A stretch of 64,000 nt of DNA from Chloranthus sessilifolius. Lineage: Eukaryota; Streptophyta; Magnoliopsida; Chloranthales; Chloranthaceae. The notes under the pieces are model-generated. The model was not told the origin of the DNA. It did no database searches and saw only the letters and a list, made by a program, of their open reading frames with translations. The position numbers and the translations under genes were made by a program. Shown here piece after piece: positions 1 through 11,294 of the stretch; the first letter of the stretch is position 1; each line of letters begins with the position of its first letter. The stretch covers positions 151,113,725 through 151,177,724 of the forward strand of contig CM037588.1 in the NCBI GenBank assembly GCA_021018995.1, given 5' to 3'.

Positions 1-388
1 TTCCATTATATCATTATTAAAGGATTTCCCAAATTTCTTTTTATGCATAATGTTAATTGGCTGATCATAATTCAGAGTCGATGGTGTTCGTCACACTATT
101 TAATTATGAAATATGATTTTTTTAATAAGCTATTAATTTTATTTTTTTTTTGAGAAAAATACGCTATTTAAAATTATAAATATGCAAAGGATATATATGC
201 CAGGTCATCTCTTTTTGAAAAACTTCTCATTTATTTATTTAATTTTTTTTTTGTAACAAGGCAGCAATGCCCTTTCCACCTAACATGAATGAGGTCTCAT
301 TTCCCAATTGCAATGGACGAGGATGGATTTGGCAATAGGATATCGGGGTTTTATTTTCTTTTCAAAAAGCACTATAGGATAATGCTAA
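1..388. other. AT-rich sequence, no gene
   Basis: This stretch is AT-rich with several T and A runs. I see no coding frame, RNA gene or terminal repeat in it. If gene A (3' exons at 11295) has its 5' exons to the left of the window, this is probably intron sequence, but that is inference. Confidence 0.5.
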
Positions 389-1427
389 GAGTACCTTTAT
401 TTCAACCCACAAAATCTCTGAGTTCACCCACTTATGAGTGTGTATAACTTTAAAACCAAAATTTTAAGTTCACCCATTCATTCAGGTGAATATTTTGTAA
501 ATGATTCACCCACGTGAATTCTTTCGGCACACCCACTCGATGACGGCGATGTCGGTGACAACGATGCCGATGTTGGTGATGTCGATGCCGAGGAAGAAGA
601 AGCCTACGAAACCTCTTAAAACCCTAAAAAGAAGAATACATGAATTTTTGGAACCCTAAGAAAGCTATGAAACCCTTTTAAAACTCTAAGAAGAAGAAGC
701 CATGGAACTTTCTTAAAACCCTTAGAAAAGAGAACAAAGAGGAGAAGAGAAAGAAAACTTCAAAACTCATGTACTCTTGAAAAATCTCTGAAAAGAAGGA
801 GAAACGTAAGAATAAAAAGAAGGAAAAAAAATGTGTCTGACAGTGGATACTCACCGTCAATGGGTAACCATCGTAGTTTAAAGCTGACGGTGGGTACCTA
901 CTGTTAGAATTAAATTACTAACTGTGGGTACCCATCGTCTCACATACTGACAATTATTTTTTTTTTTTTTTCCTTTTTTCCTTATGTTTCTCATTTCTTT
1001 CAAGGTTTCCAAGGAATTTTTGTTAGTTTAAAAAGGGAGGAGAAGATGAAGAAGTGAGTTTGTTCTCCTTTCACAAGGATGTATGACTGGTCTGAACGGA
1101 GGACTCGTCAGAATGAAAGGAGAAGAAGTGGATTTCATGGGGATATACGATTCCCCGAACTAAAAGACTCGCTGGAATTTATGGAGATGAAGAAGTGGGT
1201 TCCAAGGGGATTTCATGGGGATGTATGACTCACCAGAACGAAAGACTCACCGGAACGATGGAGGAAGAGGAAGAAGATGAAAAATAACACCCAAATAACT
1301 GGGTGAACTTCAAGATTCACTCATCACCAAACCGAATCTTTGAGAGCACCCACAAATTGCCTCTTTTTCCATTCGCACGTGTCTACGTGGGTGAACTCAA
1401 AGATTTGGTGGGTGGAAATAAAGGTAC

Positions 1428-2518
1428 TGATGCGGGAACTTACTAAATGCAATGCTATGGCTGAGATAAGGATTAAAATTAATTTAATCAATTAAAAATA
1501 ATAATCTGTCATAACAAATTACCACGAAAAATTCTAGAAATTCAATTAGGTGATTTAATTTAGGCCCAAAATAGTGTTACTTTCGTGTACGTTTCCTATC
1601 GTGGATCTAGAAGTCTAGGGTTCTTATGAACGACTAGATCTCTGATAGTTTTAGCGCGTCGAACGAACTCGCAAGCGGGTTCTCTCGATACCAAACGAAA
1701 ATAAAAGACTAATAAAATTAGTGATGAACAAAATATTGATTTAGGGCTTTTATAAGATCAATAAAATAATTAGGATTACGTTACTTAAGCAAACCGTAGA
1801 TCTAAAGAAGATAAGGAAGAAGAGTTGGTCTCGCACCAAACTGCAAGCGGGAATCGAAGAATCGCTCTCCGTTTTGAGAGAATCACACCCTCACGAAAGT
1901 TTAGAACTCTCAATTTGCATAAGCAATTTTCATTAACAAAAGACTTATAATAAAAGTGTTTACAAACCTTTAAATAGACTAACCAATGCATAAAATTAGA
2001 AATCCTAGTATAACTCTAATTCCTAATTCAAATAAAAGAAATATCTTAATTCTTCTAAAATAATCAAGTTCTAAACAATAAGGAAATTAATTTTATTTCT
2101 AATAAAAGAAACAACTCTTACTTTCTAAAATAAAATAATAAAAGAGACTAATCTTAATTCAATTAGGATTCTTGAAATTCGTTACTTTATGTGCAGCCTT
2201 CGAAAACTGACAATAACTTTTTCAATACTTGTCGGAATTGTTCAAATTTTGGCTCGTTGGAAAGCTACTTCGATAAGCTTTCAAGTATGACCAATTTCGC
2301 ATCAATCCGACTTTGTTTGACACTTTAAAATAGGCCAAACATAAAAGTTACGGGATTGAAAGTTGAAGACCCTAATAAATTTTGGATTTTCTACTTTCTG
2401 ATCAAACGGGTCTTTAACGGGCCTTTTTAAAAAAACCCATTCGTGGGTCCACTTTCTCTTTTGTCGTCTCCTCTTTATTCGACCACGATTCAAACAAGCG
2501 GATCTAAAATGCACATCA
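1428..2518 (-). repeat. Gypsy LTR, copy A (3' end of array in element orientation)
   Basis: On the + strand it starts TGATGCGGGAAC and ends GCACATCA, so on the element strand it reads TGATG...CATCA. It is the only copy with T at the outermost base of that end; copies B, C and D have C there. On the - strand a TATTTAAAGG-like TATA box lies near 1968-1980, followed by a putative transcribed part. Splice, primer or polyA sites were not resolved. Confidence 0.8.
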
Positions 2519-3812
2519 ATCCCCTCTACTTTGAAAAAATTCGACCTCGAACTTTGGTTGGCATGAATTTTCACGGTCGCGATCACAGACAATATATAGG
2601 GAACCTCGATCGGAAGCGGCTTGAATCGGATGTCTCCATCAACTCTCCTCGGGTTAGAAGGATGCATTCCCGATGAATACTAGTTGTGATAGAGCTCCAA
2701 GAGATTCGGGTCAATCTGCTGAAATTCTTATGTAATCCACGTGTTCTCCGAATCACTATTGTTCTTCCACTTGACCAACTACTTCTAAAGTCCCCCGTGG
2801 TTGGTGGACATAATTTGATCTTCCAACACATCTTCGATGATCTCATCGATTTGCCAAGTAGTTGGGGCTAACGATGTGGGAAGGGAAATAATTTGGTCAT
2901 CGGATGTAGAAAGCTCAAAGGGATTGGCAGGGATGGTTGAAGGGCCATGAAATGGAACAAGGTCCTCCACACTGAAAGTCGTGCTAATCCCCAATTCCAG
3001 CGAAAGATTTAAGATGTAAGCATTAGAATCGGCACGCTTCAGGATCTGATAGGGTCCAGCACTACAAGCTTGTAACTTCTTTGCAAATCCTTGCGGGAAT
3101 CGCTCGGGTCTATTTCGAACCATCGCAAAATTACCCTCTTGAAATTCTTTGAACCATCTGTGAAAATCTGCAGAGAACTTGTATTTATCATTCTTTAAAT
3201 TAATTATTTTCTTAATCTCAGCATGCGACTCATGAATGCAATATGCAAAAGTGGATGCAGACTCTGATGACCTTTGATGAATGGATGTTGGGAAAAAATT
3301 TATGTATGTTTTAGTATTCGGCTTACCCTTCCACTTGATGAGGTATGTCTGATGTTTCTCAGATTGTGTTCTCCTTGCAGTCCAAGTGTTGTTAATTTTC
3401 GGTTTACCTTTCCACTTAAGCAGATGCTTTCGATATGTTTGGTGTGTCTTTACCTTAGTAACAAAATATGGATCTCCCAAAATTTTTCCATCTAACCTCG
3501 TCACATATTGTTCAGGCCGGTATTTAGAAATCAATGAGTAGATAGGATTGAGCTCAGGTAGATGGGTATCAAGGAATAGGTCTGAAGGTTTTTTTGCTAG
3601 GCCTAAAAAAGGTGTACGTGCATCTACAGACTCTATAGGCTCATGTGTAAGTGTCACTACTGACACTAACGACTCTTGTGTGAATAGTGCAAAGGGCACT
3701 ACTGGCTCATGTACACTCGACTTGATTAACTCGTGTGTACTCACTTCAACTAAAATCAAAGACTCTGGGGTATTCGATTTAATTGATACTAATGGTTCTT
3801 GTGTATCCAGTT
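2519..3812 (-). pseudogene. Internal segment A: integrase C-terminus with chromodomain-like motifs
   Basis: One frame is open over 363 codons (3876 down to 2785). Its C-terminal half has the Ty3 integrase tail: a HAEIKKII helix, MVRNRPERFPQG, and the GPY/F core AGPYQILKR..SNAYIL, ending in VEDLVPFHG. A chromodomain follows (LVKWKN..SENTW), but a TAG stop (CAG in segment B) cuts it off. Upstream are two further KWKGKP motifs (about residues 160-205) and a Thr/Glu/Pro-rich N-terminus with repeated HEP and QEP units. There is no gag, protease, RT or RNase H, so it cannot be autonomous. The reading frame begins inside the LTR and has no convincing ATG. Confidence 0.75.
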
Positions 3813-4909
3813 CGATGCGGGAACTTATTAAATGCAATGTTAGGGTTGAGATTAGGATTAAAATTAATTTAATCAATTAAAAATAATAATTTGTCATAAC
3901 AAATTACCACGAAAAATTCGAGAAATTCAATTAGGTGATTTAATTTTAGTCCAAAATAGTGTTACTTTCGTGTACGTTTCCAATCGTGAATCTAGAAGAT
4001 TAGGGTTCTTATAAACGACTAGATCTCCGATAGTTTTAGGGCGTCGAACGAACTCGCAAGCAGGTTCTCTCGATACCAAAAGAAAATAAAAGGCTAATAA
4101 AATTAGTTATGAACAAAATATTGATTTAGGGCTTTTATGAGATCAATAAAATAATCAGGATTACGCTACTTAAGCAAACAGTAGATCTAAAAAAGATAGA
4201 GATGGAAGAAGAGTTGGCCTCGCACTAAACTGCAAGCGGGAATAGAAGAATCGCTCTCCGTTTTGAGAGAATCACACTCTCGCGAAAGTTTAGAACTCTC
4301 AATTTGCATAAGCAATTTTCATTAACAAAAAACTTATAATAAAAGTGTTTACAAGCTTTTAAATAGGCTAACAAATTCATAAAATTAGAAATCCTAGTAT
4401 AACTCTAATTCTTAATTCAAATAAAAGAAATATCCTAATTCTTCTAAAATAATCAAGTTCTAAACAATAAGGAAACTAATTTTATTTCTAATAAAAGAAA
4501 CAACTCTTACTTTCTAAAATAAAATAATAAAGGAGACTAATCCTAATTCAATTAGGATTCTTGAAATTCGTTACTTTATGTGCAGCCTCCGAAAACTGAC
4601 AATGACTTCTTCAATACTTGTCGGAATTGTTCAAATTTTGGCTCGTTGGAAAGCTACTTCGATAAACTTTCAAATATGATCAATTTCGCATCAATCCGAC
4701 TTTGTTTGACACTTTAAAATAGGCCAAACATAAAAGTAATGGGATTGAAAGTTGAAGACCCTAATAAATTTTGGATTTTCTTCTTTTTGATGAAACGGGT
4801 CTTTAACGGGCATTTAAAAAAAAACCCATTCGTGGGCCCACTTTCTCTTTTGTCGTCTCCTCTTTATCCGACCACGATTCAAACAGGCGAATCTAAAATG
4901 CACACATCA
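3813..4909 (-). repeat. Gypsy LTR, copy B
   Basis: This is the same LTR as copy A, about 1097 bp, bounded on the + strand by cgatgcggg and cacacatca. The extra CA near its end is a small copy-specific slip. It lies between internal segments A and B in direct orientation, which defines the tandem structure. Confidence 0.8.
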
Positions 4910-6192
4910 ATCCCTTCTACGTTGAAAAAATTCGACCTCGAACTGTGGTTGGCATGAATTTTCACGGTCGCGATCACAGACAATATATAGGGAACCTCGA
5001 TCGAAAGCGGCTTGAATCGGATGTCTCCATCAACTCTCCTCGGGTTAGAAGGATGCATTCCTAATGAATACTAGTTGTGATAGAGCTCCAAGAGATTCGG
5101 GTCAATCTGCTGAAATTCTTATGTAATCCACGTGTTCTCTGAATCACTCTTGTTCTTCCACTTGACCAAATACTTCTGAAGTCCCCCGTGGTTGGTGGAC
5201 ATAATTTGATCTTCCAGCACATCTTCGATGATCTCACCGATTTGCCGAGTAGGTGGGGCTAACGGTGTGGGAAGGGAAATAATTGGGTCATCGGATGTAG
5301 AAAGCTCAAAGGGATTGGCAGGGATGGTTGAAGGGCCATGAAATGGAACAAGGTCCTCCACATTGAAAGTCGTGCTAATCCCCAATTCCAGCGGAAGATC
5401 TAAGATGTAAGCATTAGAACCGGCACGCTTCAGGATTTGATAGGGTCCAGCACCACGAGCTTGTAACTTCTTTGCAACTCCTTGCGGGAATCGCTCGGAT
5501 CTATTTCGAACCATCACAAAATCACCCTCTTGAAATTCTTTGAACCATCTGTGAAAATCTGCAAAGAACTTGTATTTCTCATTCTTTAAATTAATTATTT
5601 TCTTAATCTTAGCATGCGACTCATGAATGCAATATGCAATAGTGGATGCAGACTCTGATGACCTTTGATGAATGGATGTTGGGAAAAAATCTGTGTTTTA
5701 GTATTCGGTTTACCCTTCCACTTGATGAGGTATGCCTGATGTTTCTCAGATTGTGTTCTCCTTGCAGTCCAAGTGTTGTTAATTTTCGGTTTACCTTTCC
5801 ACTTAAGCAGATACTCTCGATATGTTTGGTGTGTCTTTACCTTAGTAACAAAATATGGATCTCCCAAAATTTTTCCATCTAACCTCGTCACATATTGTTC
5901 AGGCGGGTATTTAGAAATCAATGAGTAGATAGGATTGAGCTCAGGTGGATGGGTATCAAGGAATGGGTTTGAAGGTATTTTTGCTAGGCCTAAAAAAGGT
6001 GTAGGTGCATCTACAGACTCTATAGGCTCATGTGTAAGTGACACTACTGACGACTATTGTGTGAAAATGCAAAGGGCACTAGTGGCTCATGTACACTCGA
6101 CTCGATTAACTCGTGCGTACTCGCTTCAACCAAATCCAAAGACTCTGGGGTATTCGATTTAATTGATACTAATGGTTCTTGTGTATCCAGTT
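4910..6192 (-). pseudogene. Internal segment B: frame-broken integrase C-terminus and chromodomain
   Basis: It parallels segment A but is split by frameshifts into frames at 6256-6044, 6044-5595 and 5517-5119. The 132-codon distal frame carries MVRNRSERFPQG, AGPYQILKRAGSNAYILDLP, VEDLVPFHG and the most complete chromodomain of the array (GGLQKYLVKWKN..DSENTWIT). The frame stops just before a tail resembling EEFQQIDPNLLE of chromovirus pol. The upstream part again has two KWKGKP motifs. It is a pseudogene, or at best a non-autonomous passenger. Confidence 0.75.
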
Positions 6193-7285
6193 CGATGCAG
6201 GAACTTATTAAATGCAATGCTAGGGTTGAGATTATGATTAAAATTAATTTAATCAATTAAAAATAATAATTTATCATAACAAATTACCACGAAAAATTCT
6301 AGAAATTCAATTAGGTGATTTAATTTCAGCTCAAAATAGCGTTTATTTCATGTACGTTCCCTATCGCGGATCTAAAAGACCAGAGTTCTTATGAACGGCT
6401 AGATCTCTGATAGTTTTAGGGCGTTGAACGAACTCGCAAGCGGGTTTTCTTGTTACCAAACAAAAATAAAAGGCTAATAAAATTAATGATTAAAAAAATA
6501 TTGATTTATGGCTTTTATGAGATCAATAAAATAATTAGGATTACGCTACTTATGCAAACCGTAGATCTAAAGAAGATATATGGAAGAAGAGTTTGCCTCA
6601 CACCAAACTGCAAGCGGGAATCGAAGAATCGCTCTCCGTTTTGAGAGAATCACACTCTCGCGAAAGTTTAGAACTCTCAATTTGCATAAGCAATTTTCAT
6701 TAACAAAAAACTTATAATAAAAGTGTTTACAAGCCTTTAAATAGGCTAACCAATGTATAAAATTAGAAATCCTAGTATAACTCTAATTCCTAATTCAAAT
6801 AAAAGAAATATCCTAATTCTTCTAAAATAATCAAGTTCTAAACAATAAGGAAACTAATTTTATTTCTAATAAAAGAAACAACTCTTACTTTCTAAAATAA
6901 AATAATAAAAGAGACTAATCCTAATTCAATTAGGATTCTTGAAATTCGTTACTTTATGTGCAGCCTTCGAAAACTGACAATAGCTTCTTCAATACTTGTC
7001 GGAATTGTTCAAATTTTGGCTCGTTGGAAAGCTACTTTGATAAACTTTCAAATATGATCAATTTCGTATCAATCCGACTTTGTTTGACACTTTAAAATAG
7101 GCCAAATATAAAAGTAATGGGATTGAAAGTTGAAGACCCTAATAAATTTTGGATTTTCTTCTTTATGATGAAACGGGTCTTTAATGGGCCTTTTTTTAAA
7201 AACCCATTCGTGGGTCTACTTTCTCTTTTGTCGTCTCCTCTTTATCCGACCACGATTCAAACAGGCGGATCTAAAATGCACATCA
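6193..7285 (-). repeat. Gypsy LTR, copy C
   Basis: About 1093 bp, bounded by cgatgcagg and gcacatca on the + strand. It differs from copies A and B mainly by scattered substitutions, such as gcagg for gcggg at the boundary. Confidence 0.8.
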
Positions 7286-8577
7286 ATTCCCTCTACGTTG
7301 AAAAAATTCGACCTCGAACTGTGGTTGGCATGGATTTTCACGGTCGCAATCACAGACAATATATAGGGAACCTCGATCGGAAGCGGCTTGAATCGGACAT
7401 CTCCATCAACTCTCCCCGGGTTAGAAGGATGCATTCTCGATGAATACTGGTTGTGATAGAGCTCCAAGAGATTCAGGTCAATCTGCTGAAATTCTTATGC
7501 AATCCACATGTTCTCTGAATCACTCTTGTTCTTTCACTTGACCAAATACTTTTGAAGTCTCCCGTGGTTTGTGGACATAATTTGATCTTCCAGCACATCT
7601 TCGATGATCTCACCGATTTGTCAAGTAAGTGGGGCTAACGGCGTGGGAAGGGAAATAATTGTGTCATCGGATGTAGAAAGCTCAAAGGGATTGGCAGGGA
7701 TGGTTGAAGGGCCATGAAATGGAATAAGGTCCTCCACATTGAAAGTCATGCTAATTCGCAATTCTAGCGGAAGATCTAAGATGTAAGCATTAGAACCGGC
7801 ACGCTTCAGGATCTGATAGGGTCCAGCACCACAAGCTTGTAACTTCTTTGCAACTCTTTGCGGGAATCGCTCGGGTCTATTTCGAACCATCACAAAATCA
7901 TCCTCTTGAAATTCTTTGAACCATGTGTGAAAATCTGCAGAGAACTTGTATTTCTCATTCTTTAAATTAGTTAGTTTCTTAATCTCAGCATGCGACTCAT
8001 GAATGCAATATGCAAAAGTTGATGCAGACTCTGATGACCTTTGATGAATGGATGTTGGGAAAAAATCTATGTGTTTTAGTATTCGGCTTACCCTTCCACT
8101 TGATGAGGTATGTCTGATGTTTCTCAGATTGTGTTCTCCTTGATGGCCAAGTGTTGTTAATTTTTGGTTTACCTTTTCACTTAAGCAAATACTCTCGATA
8201 TGTTTGATGTGTCTTTACCTTAATAACAAAATATGGATCTCCCAAAAATTTTCCATCTAACCTCGTCACATATTGTTCAGGCGGGTATTTAGAAATCAAT
8301 GAGTAGATAGGATTGAGCTTAGGTGGATAGGTATCAAGGAATGGGTCTGAAGGTTTTTTTGCTAGGCCTAAAAAAGGTGTACGTGCATTTACAGACTCTA
8401 TAGGCTCATATGTAAGTGACACCACTAACACTAACGACTCTTGTGTGAATAATGCCAAGGGCACTACTGGCTCATGTACACTCGACTTGATTAACTCGTG
8501 TATACTCGCTTCAACCAAAACCAAAGACTCTGGGGTATTCGATTTAATTGATACTAATGGTTCTTATATATCCAGTT
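7286..8577 (-). pseudogene. Internal segment C: frame-broken integrase C-terminus and chromodomain
   Basis: This is the third copy of the internal segment. Frames 8524-8177 (HEP/QEP-rich N-terminus, ending in YREYLLK) and 7893-7621 (MVRNRPERFPQ, AGPYQILKRAGSNAYILDLP, VEDLIPFHG) are separated by stops and shifts. The chromodomain region (about 7600-7500) is present but out of frame. It is the most decayed of the three. Confidence 0.7.
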
Positions 8578-9672
8578 CGATGCGGGAACTTATTAAATGC
8601 AATGCTAGGGCTGAGATTAGGATTAAAATTAATTTAATCAATTAAAACTAATAATTTTTCATAACAAATTACCACGAAAAATTTCAGAAATTCAATTAGG
8701 TGATTTAATTTCGGCTCAAAATAGCGTTACTTTCGTGTACGTTCCCTATCGCGGATCTAAAAGATTAGAGTTCTTATGAACGGCTAGATCTCTGATAGTT
8801 TTAGGGCGTTAAACGAACTCGCAAGCGAGTTCTCTCGATACCAAACAAAAATAAATAGCTAATAAAATTAATGATAAATAAAATATTGATTTAGGGCTTT
8901 TATGAGATCAATAAAATAATTAGGATTACGCTACTTATGCAAACCGTAGATCTAAAGTAGATAGAGATGGAAGAAGAGTTGGCCTCGCACCAAACCGCAA
9001 ACGGGGATTGAAGAATCGCTCTCCGTTTTGAGAGAATCACACTTTCGCGAAAGTTTAGAACTCTCAATTTGAATAAGCAATTTTCATTAACAAAAAACTT
9101 ATAATAAAAGTGTTTACAATCCTTTAAATAGACTAATCAATGCATAAAATTAGAAATTCTAGTATAACTATAATTCTTAATTCAAATAAAAGAAATATCC
9201 TAATTCTTCTAAAATAATAGAGTTCTAAACAATAAAGAAACTAATCCTATTTCTAATAAAAGAAACAACTCTTACTTTCTAAAATAAAATAATAAAAGAG
9301 ACTAATCCTAATTCAATTAGGATTCTTGAAATTCGTTACTTTATGTACAGGCTCCGAAAACTGATCATAACTTCTTCAATACTTGTCGGAATTGTTTAAA
9401 TTTTGGCTCATTGGAAAGCTACTTCGATAAACTTTCAAATATGATCAATTTCGCATCAATCTGACTTCGTTTGACACTTCAAAATAGGCCAAACATAAAA
9501 ATGACGGGATTGAAAGTTGAAGACCTTAATAAATTTTAGATTTTCTTCTTTCTGATCAAACGGGTCTTTAACGGGCATTTTTTTAAAAACCCATTCGTGG
9601 GTCCACTTTTTCTTTTGTCGTCTCCTCTTTATCCGACCATAATTCAAACAGGCGGATCTAAAATACATATCA
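8578..9672 (-). repeat. Gypsy LTR, copy D (5' end of array in element orientation)
   Basis: About 1095 bp. The end at 9672 (catatca on the + strand) is the outer TG...CA boundary, next to the gatac target-site copy. Beyond it the sequence changes abruptly from the internal segment found after copies A to C, which fixes the edge of the array. Confidence 0.8.
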
Positions 9673-10600
9673 GATACTCTAATGTTAAAGTAATACTTTA
9701 TACCAGGTAAACACATTGGACTATAGTTGCTAAGATTGTTATGACGAAAAGGCCAGGTATGAATGATGTCGGTACTCATTTAACTACATTACATCAGGAC
9801 TGGATATTGGGTTTGTAAGTAGAATGGAGTTTTGAAGAGCAATCATCAATGTGGGAACTGACTTGGCTATGATTAAGATCTGTCTGGGCTACTGCCTATT
9901 CGGGAGAGTGATTGCTTCGGATCCTGGGGCCTCTCATGAGTTCTTGTTTCTTCCTCTTTGTATTTTTTTTCCTTTTTTGTCCCCTCTGTGCTCCTCATGC
10001 AGCTTGATCTTGGTTCTTCTTTCCTTTATCAATGAAATTATAAACTTATCAATAGAAAAAAATATTAGTGATATCTGTATGTGACATGCTAATCCACATT
10101 ACTATTAGTTATGAGAACATGTAAAATCTGTACGTTAATTGTCTACATATGTTTGTGGATGTCGCACTGTTCCAACCAGGGGGTGCACCCAATCATCCAT
10201 AGTCAATATATGCTAAAAAAAATAAATCCTCACTTACCTAAAGTAGAAAAACATTACAACAAAAAAAAAACCTCCAAAAATCACGTAGTATAAAAAAAAG
10301 TCAAACAATTTGATTCATGAACTTTAATATCAGGCATTACTAAAACAATTGTTGATATTACAATAAACAGATCAGATGATTTAAATCTCCCTAAAAGGCT
10401 ATTTTTGGATTTGTTGCACTTCAATCTAAGATCGATCACATTGATAGTTCGGATCACCGACATATTAAACCATTGATGGTGTAAGATCAGGCATTTTGGT
10501 GTTTAAATGATGGTTAGGGGAGTCGGGTTCAAACAATTAATACCACAATCAAATATAAAATCATACTCAACATAAAAAATAAAAATAAATAAATAAATAG

Positions 10601-10686
10601 TGTTTAGGAAATGGGTTTAGGGTTTAGAAAATTAGGGATTTAGAAATTAGGGTTTAGTAAAATGGATATAGGGTTTAGGGTTTAAT
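10601..10686. repeat. Degenerate interstitial telomere-like TTTAGGG repeats
   Basis: Several TTTAGGG units, separated by AAATTAGGG and GGATATAGGG-like variants, cluster here in one orientation. This is the plant telomere unit in degenerate form; it could equally be a microsatellite. No terminal element boundary is visible. Confidence 0.6.
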
Positions 10687-10730
10687 TGAGAATTTATAAA
10701 TTAAAATTTAGAAAATGGATTTCAGGTTTG

Positions 10731-10780
10731 GGAGGGGGGGGGGGAGAGAGAGAGAGAGAGAGAGAGAGCGAGACAGAGAG
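10731..10780. repeat. G run followed by (GA)n microsatellite
   Basis: A run of G (10733-10743) passes directly into about 12 GA dinucleotides and then interrupted GAGAGCGAGACAGAG. Confidence 0.9.
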
Positions 10781-11026
10781 GCGGATTAATATTTAATTAA
10801 ACGGTTTTGTTATTTGCGTCAGAAGATTCACTGATCAACTGTTGGTTTCTATCTCTGAGTCTTCGGTTGCAGAGTCCGAATCTTCGGTTGCAAATATATG
10901 TACCAAAGTTAAATCCTTGTAAGTAATTTTTTCTATGGGGGCCCGTAAAAATGGTTTTTACAGAGGCCTTAAAAAAAATTTCATTAGCATTTAAAGGATT
11001 TTTCAGAAGCTTGCTGGTGCCTGGGC

Positions 11027-11226
11027 CCCCACAAGCATCAATGTGCGGACCCTTGGCTCCAACCACATCTATTAAGATGCTACTTCCATTACAATTGCCT
11101 CACATGCTCATCAAACCAAACGACATGCCCCCACAAGCATCAATGAGCGTCCGCCCTTGGCTCCAACCACATCTATTAAGATTCTACTTCCATTACAATA
11201 GCCTCACATGCCCGTGAAACCAAACG
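11027..11226. repeat. Two tandem copies of a 101-bp unit in intron of gene A
   Basis: A unit beginning CCCCACAAGCATCAATG and continuing through TGGCTCCAACCACATCT and ATTACAATTGCCTCACATG occurs at about 11027 and again at about 11128, with a few substitutions. It lies just before the first visible exon of gene A and shows no coding motif of its own. Confidence 0.75.
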
Positions 11227-11294
11227 ATCCATTTATATATTCAGCTCCCTGTTACAGTATATCTAATGCTTTACTGTTCATCTTTGCTACCCAG

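Larger units (their letters stand above)
1428..9672 (-). mobile_element. Tandem Ty3/gypsy array: LTR-int-LTR-int-LTR-int-LTR
   Basis: Four LTR copies of about 1.09 kb alternate with three internal segments of about 1.29 kb; the repeat period is about 2.38 kb (anchors at 1429, 3814, 6194, 8579). On the - strand the LTR starts TGATGTGCATTTTAGATCC and ends CCCGCATCA. The array is flanked by ggtac (1423-1427) and gatac (9673-9677), a 5-bp target duplication with one mismatch, so it behaves as one insertion later expanded, most simply by unequal recombination between LTRs. The internal segments keep only the C-terminal integrase (GPY/F) and chromodomain part of a chromovirus pol. Confidence 0.85.
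389..9679. mobile_element. Non-autonomous Mutator-like TIR element, copy 1 (split by LTR array)
   Basis: The left end (GAGTACCTTTATTTCAACCC) and the sequence ending at 1427 are inverted repeats of about 40 bp; the last bases of the right TIR (TC) reappear at 9678-9679, after the LTR array. Taking the array out leaves an element of about 1.05 kb flanked by taatgctaa (380-388) and taatgttaa (9680-9688), a 9-bp target duplication with one mismatch, as expected of Mutator-like elements. The interior (about 430-1330) has GAA-rich and GGTGAGTACC-like repeats and no credible protein. A second copy lies at 18440-29160. The LTR array entered 7 bp from the right end, so the TIR element is the older insertion. 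Confidence 0.8.
9689..11026. other. Probable intron sequence of gene A; no gene seen
   Basis: About 1.3 kb between the TIR element and gene A. A T/C-rich block (9930-10060) followed by ATCAATGAAATTATAAAC has the look of a LINE or retroposed 3' end, but no coding remnant supports this. Short open frames here have no recognisable motif. Confidence 0.4.

Noticed and set aside
9700..10060. 3' end of a LINE
   Set aside because: Only a T/C-rich block and an ATCAATGAAAT-like tail support it. No coding remnant or target duplication could be tied to it.
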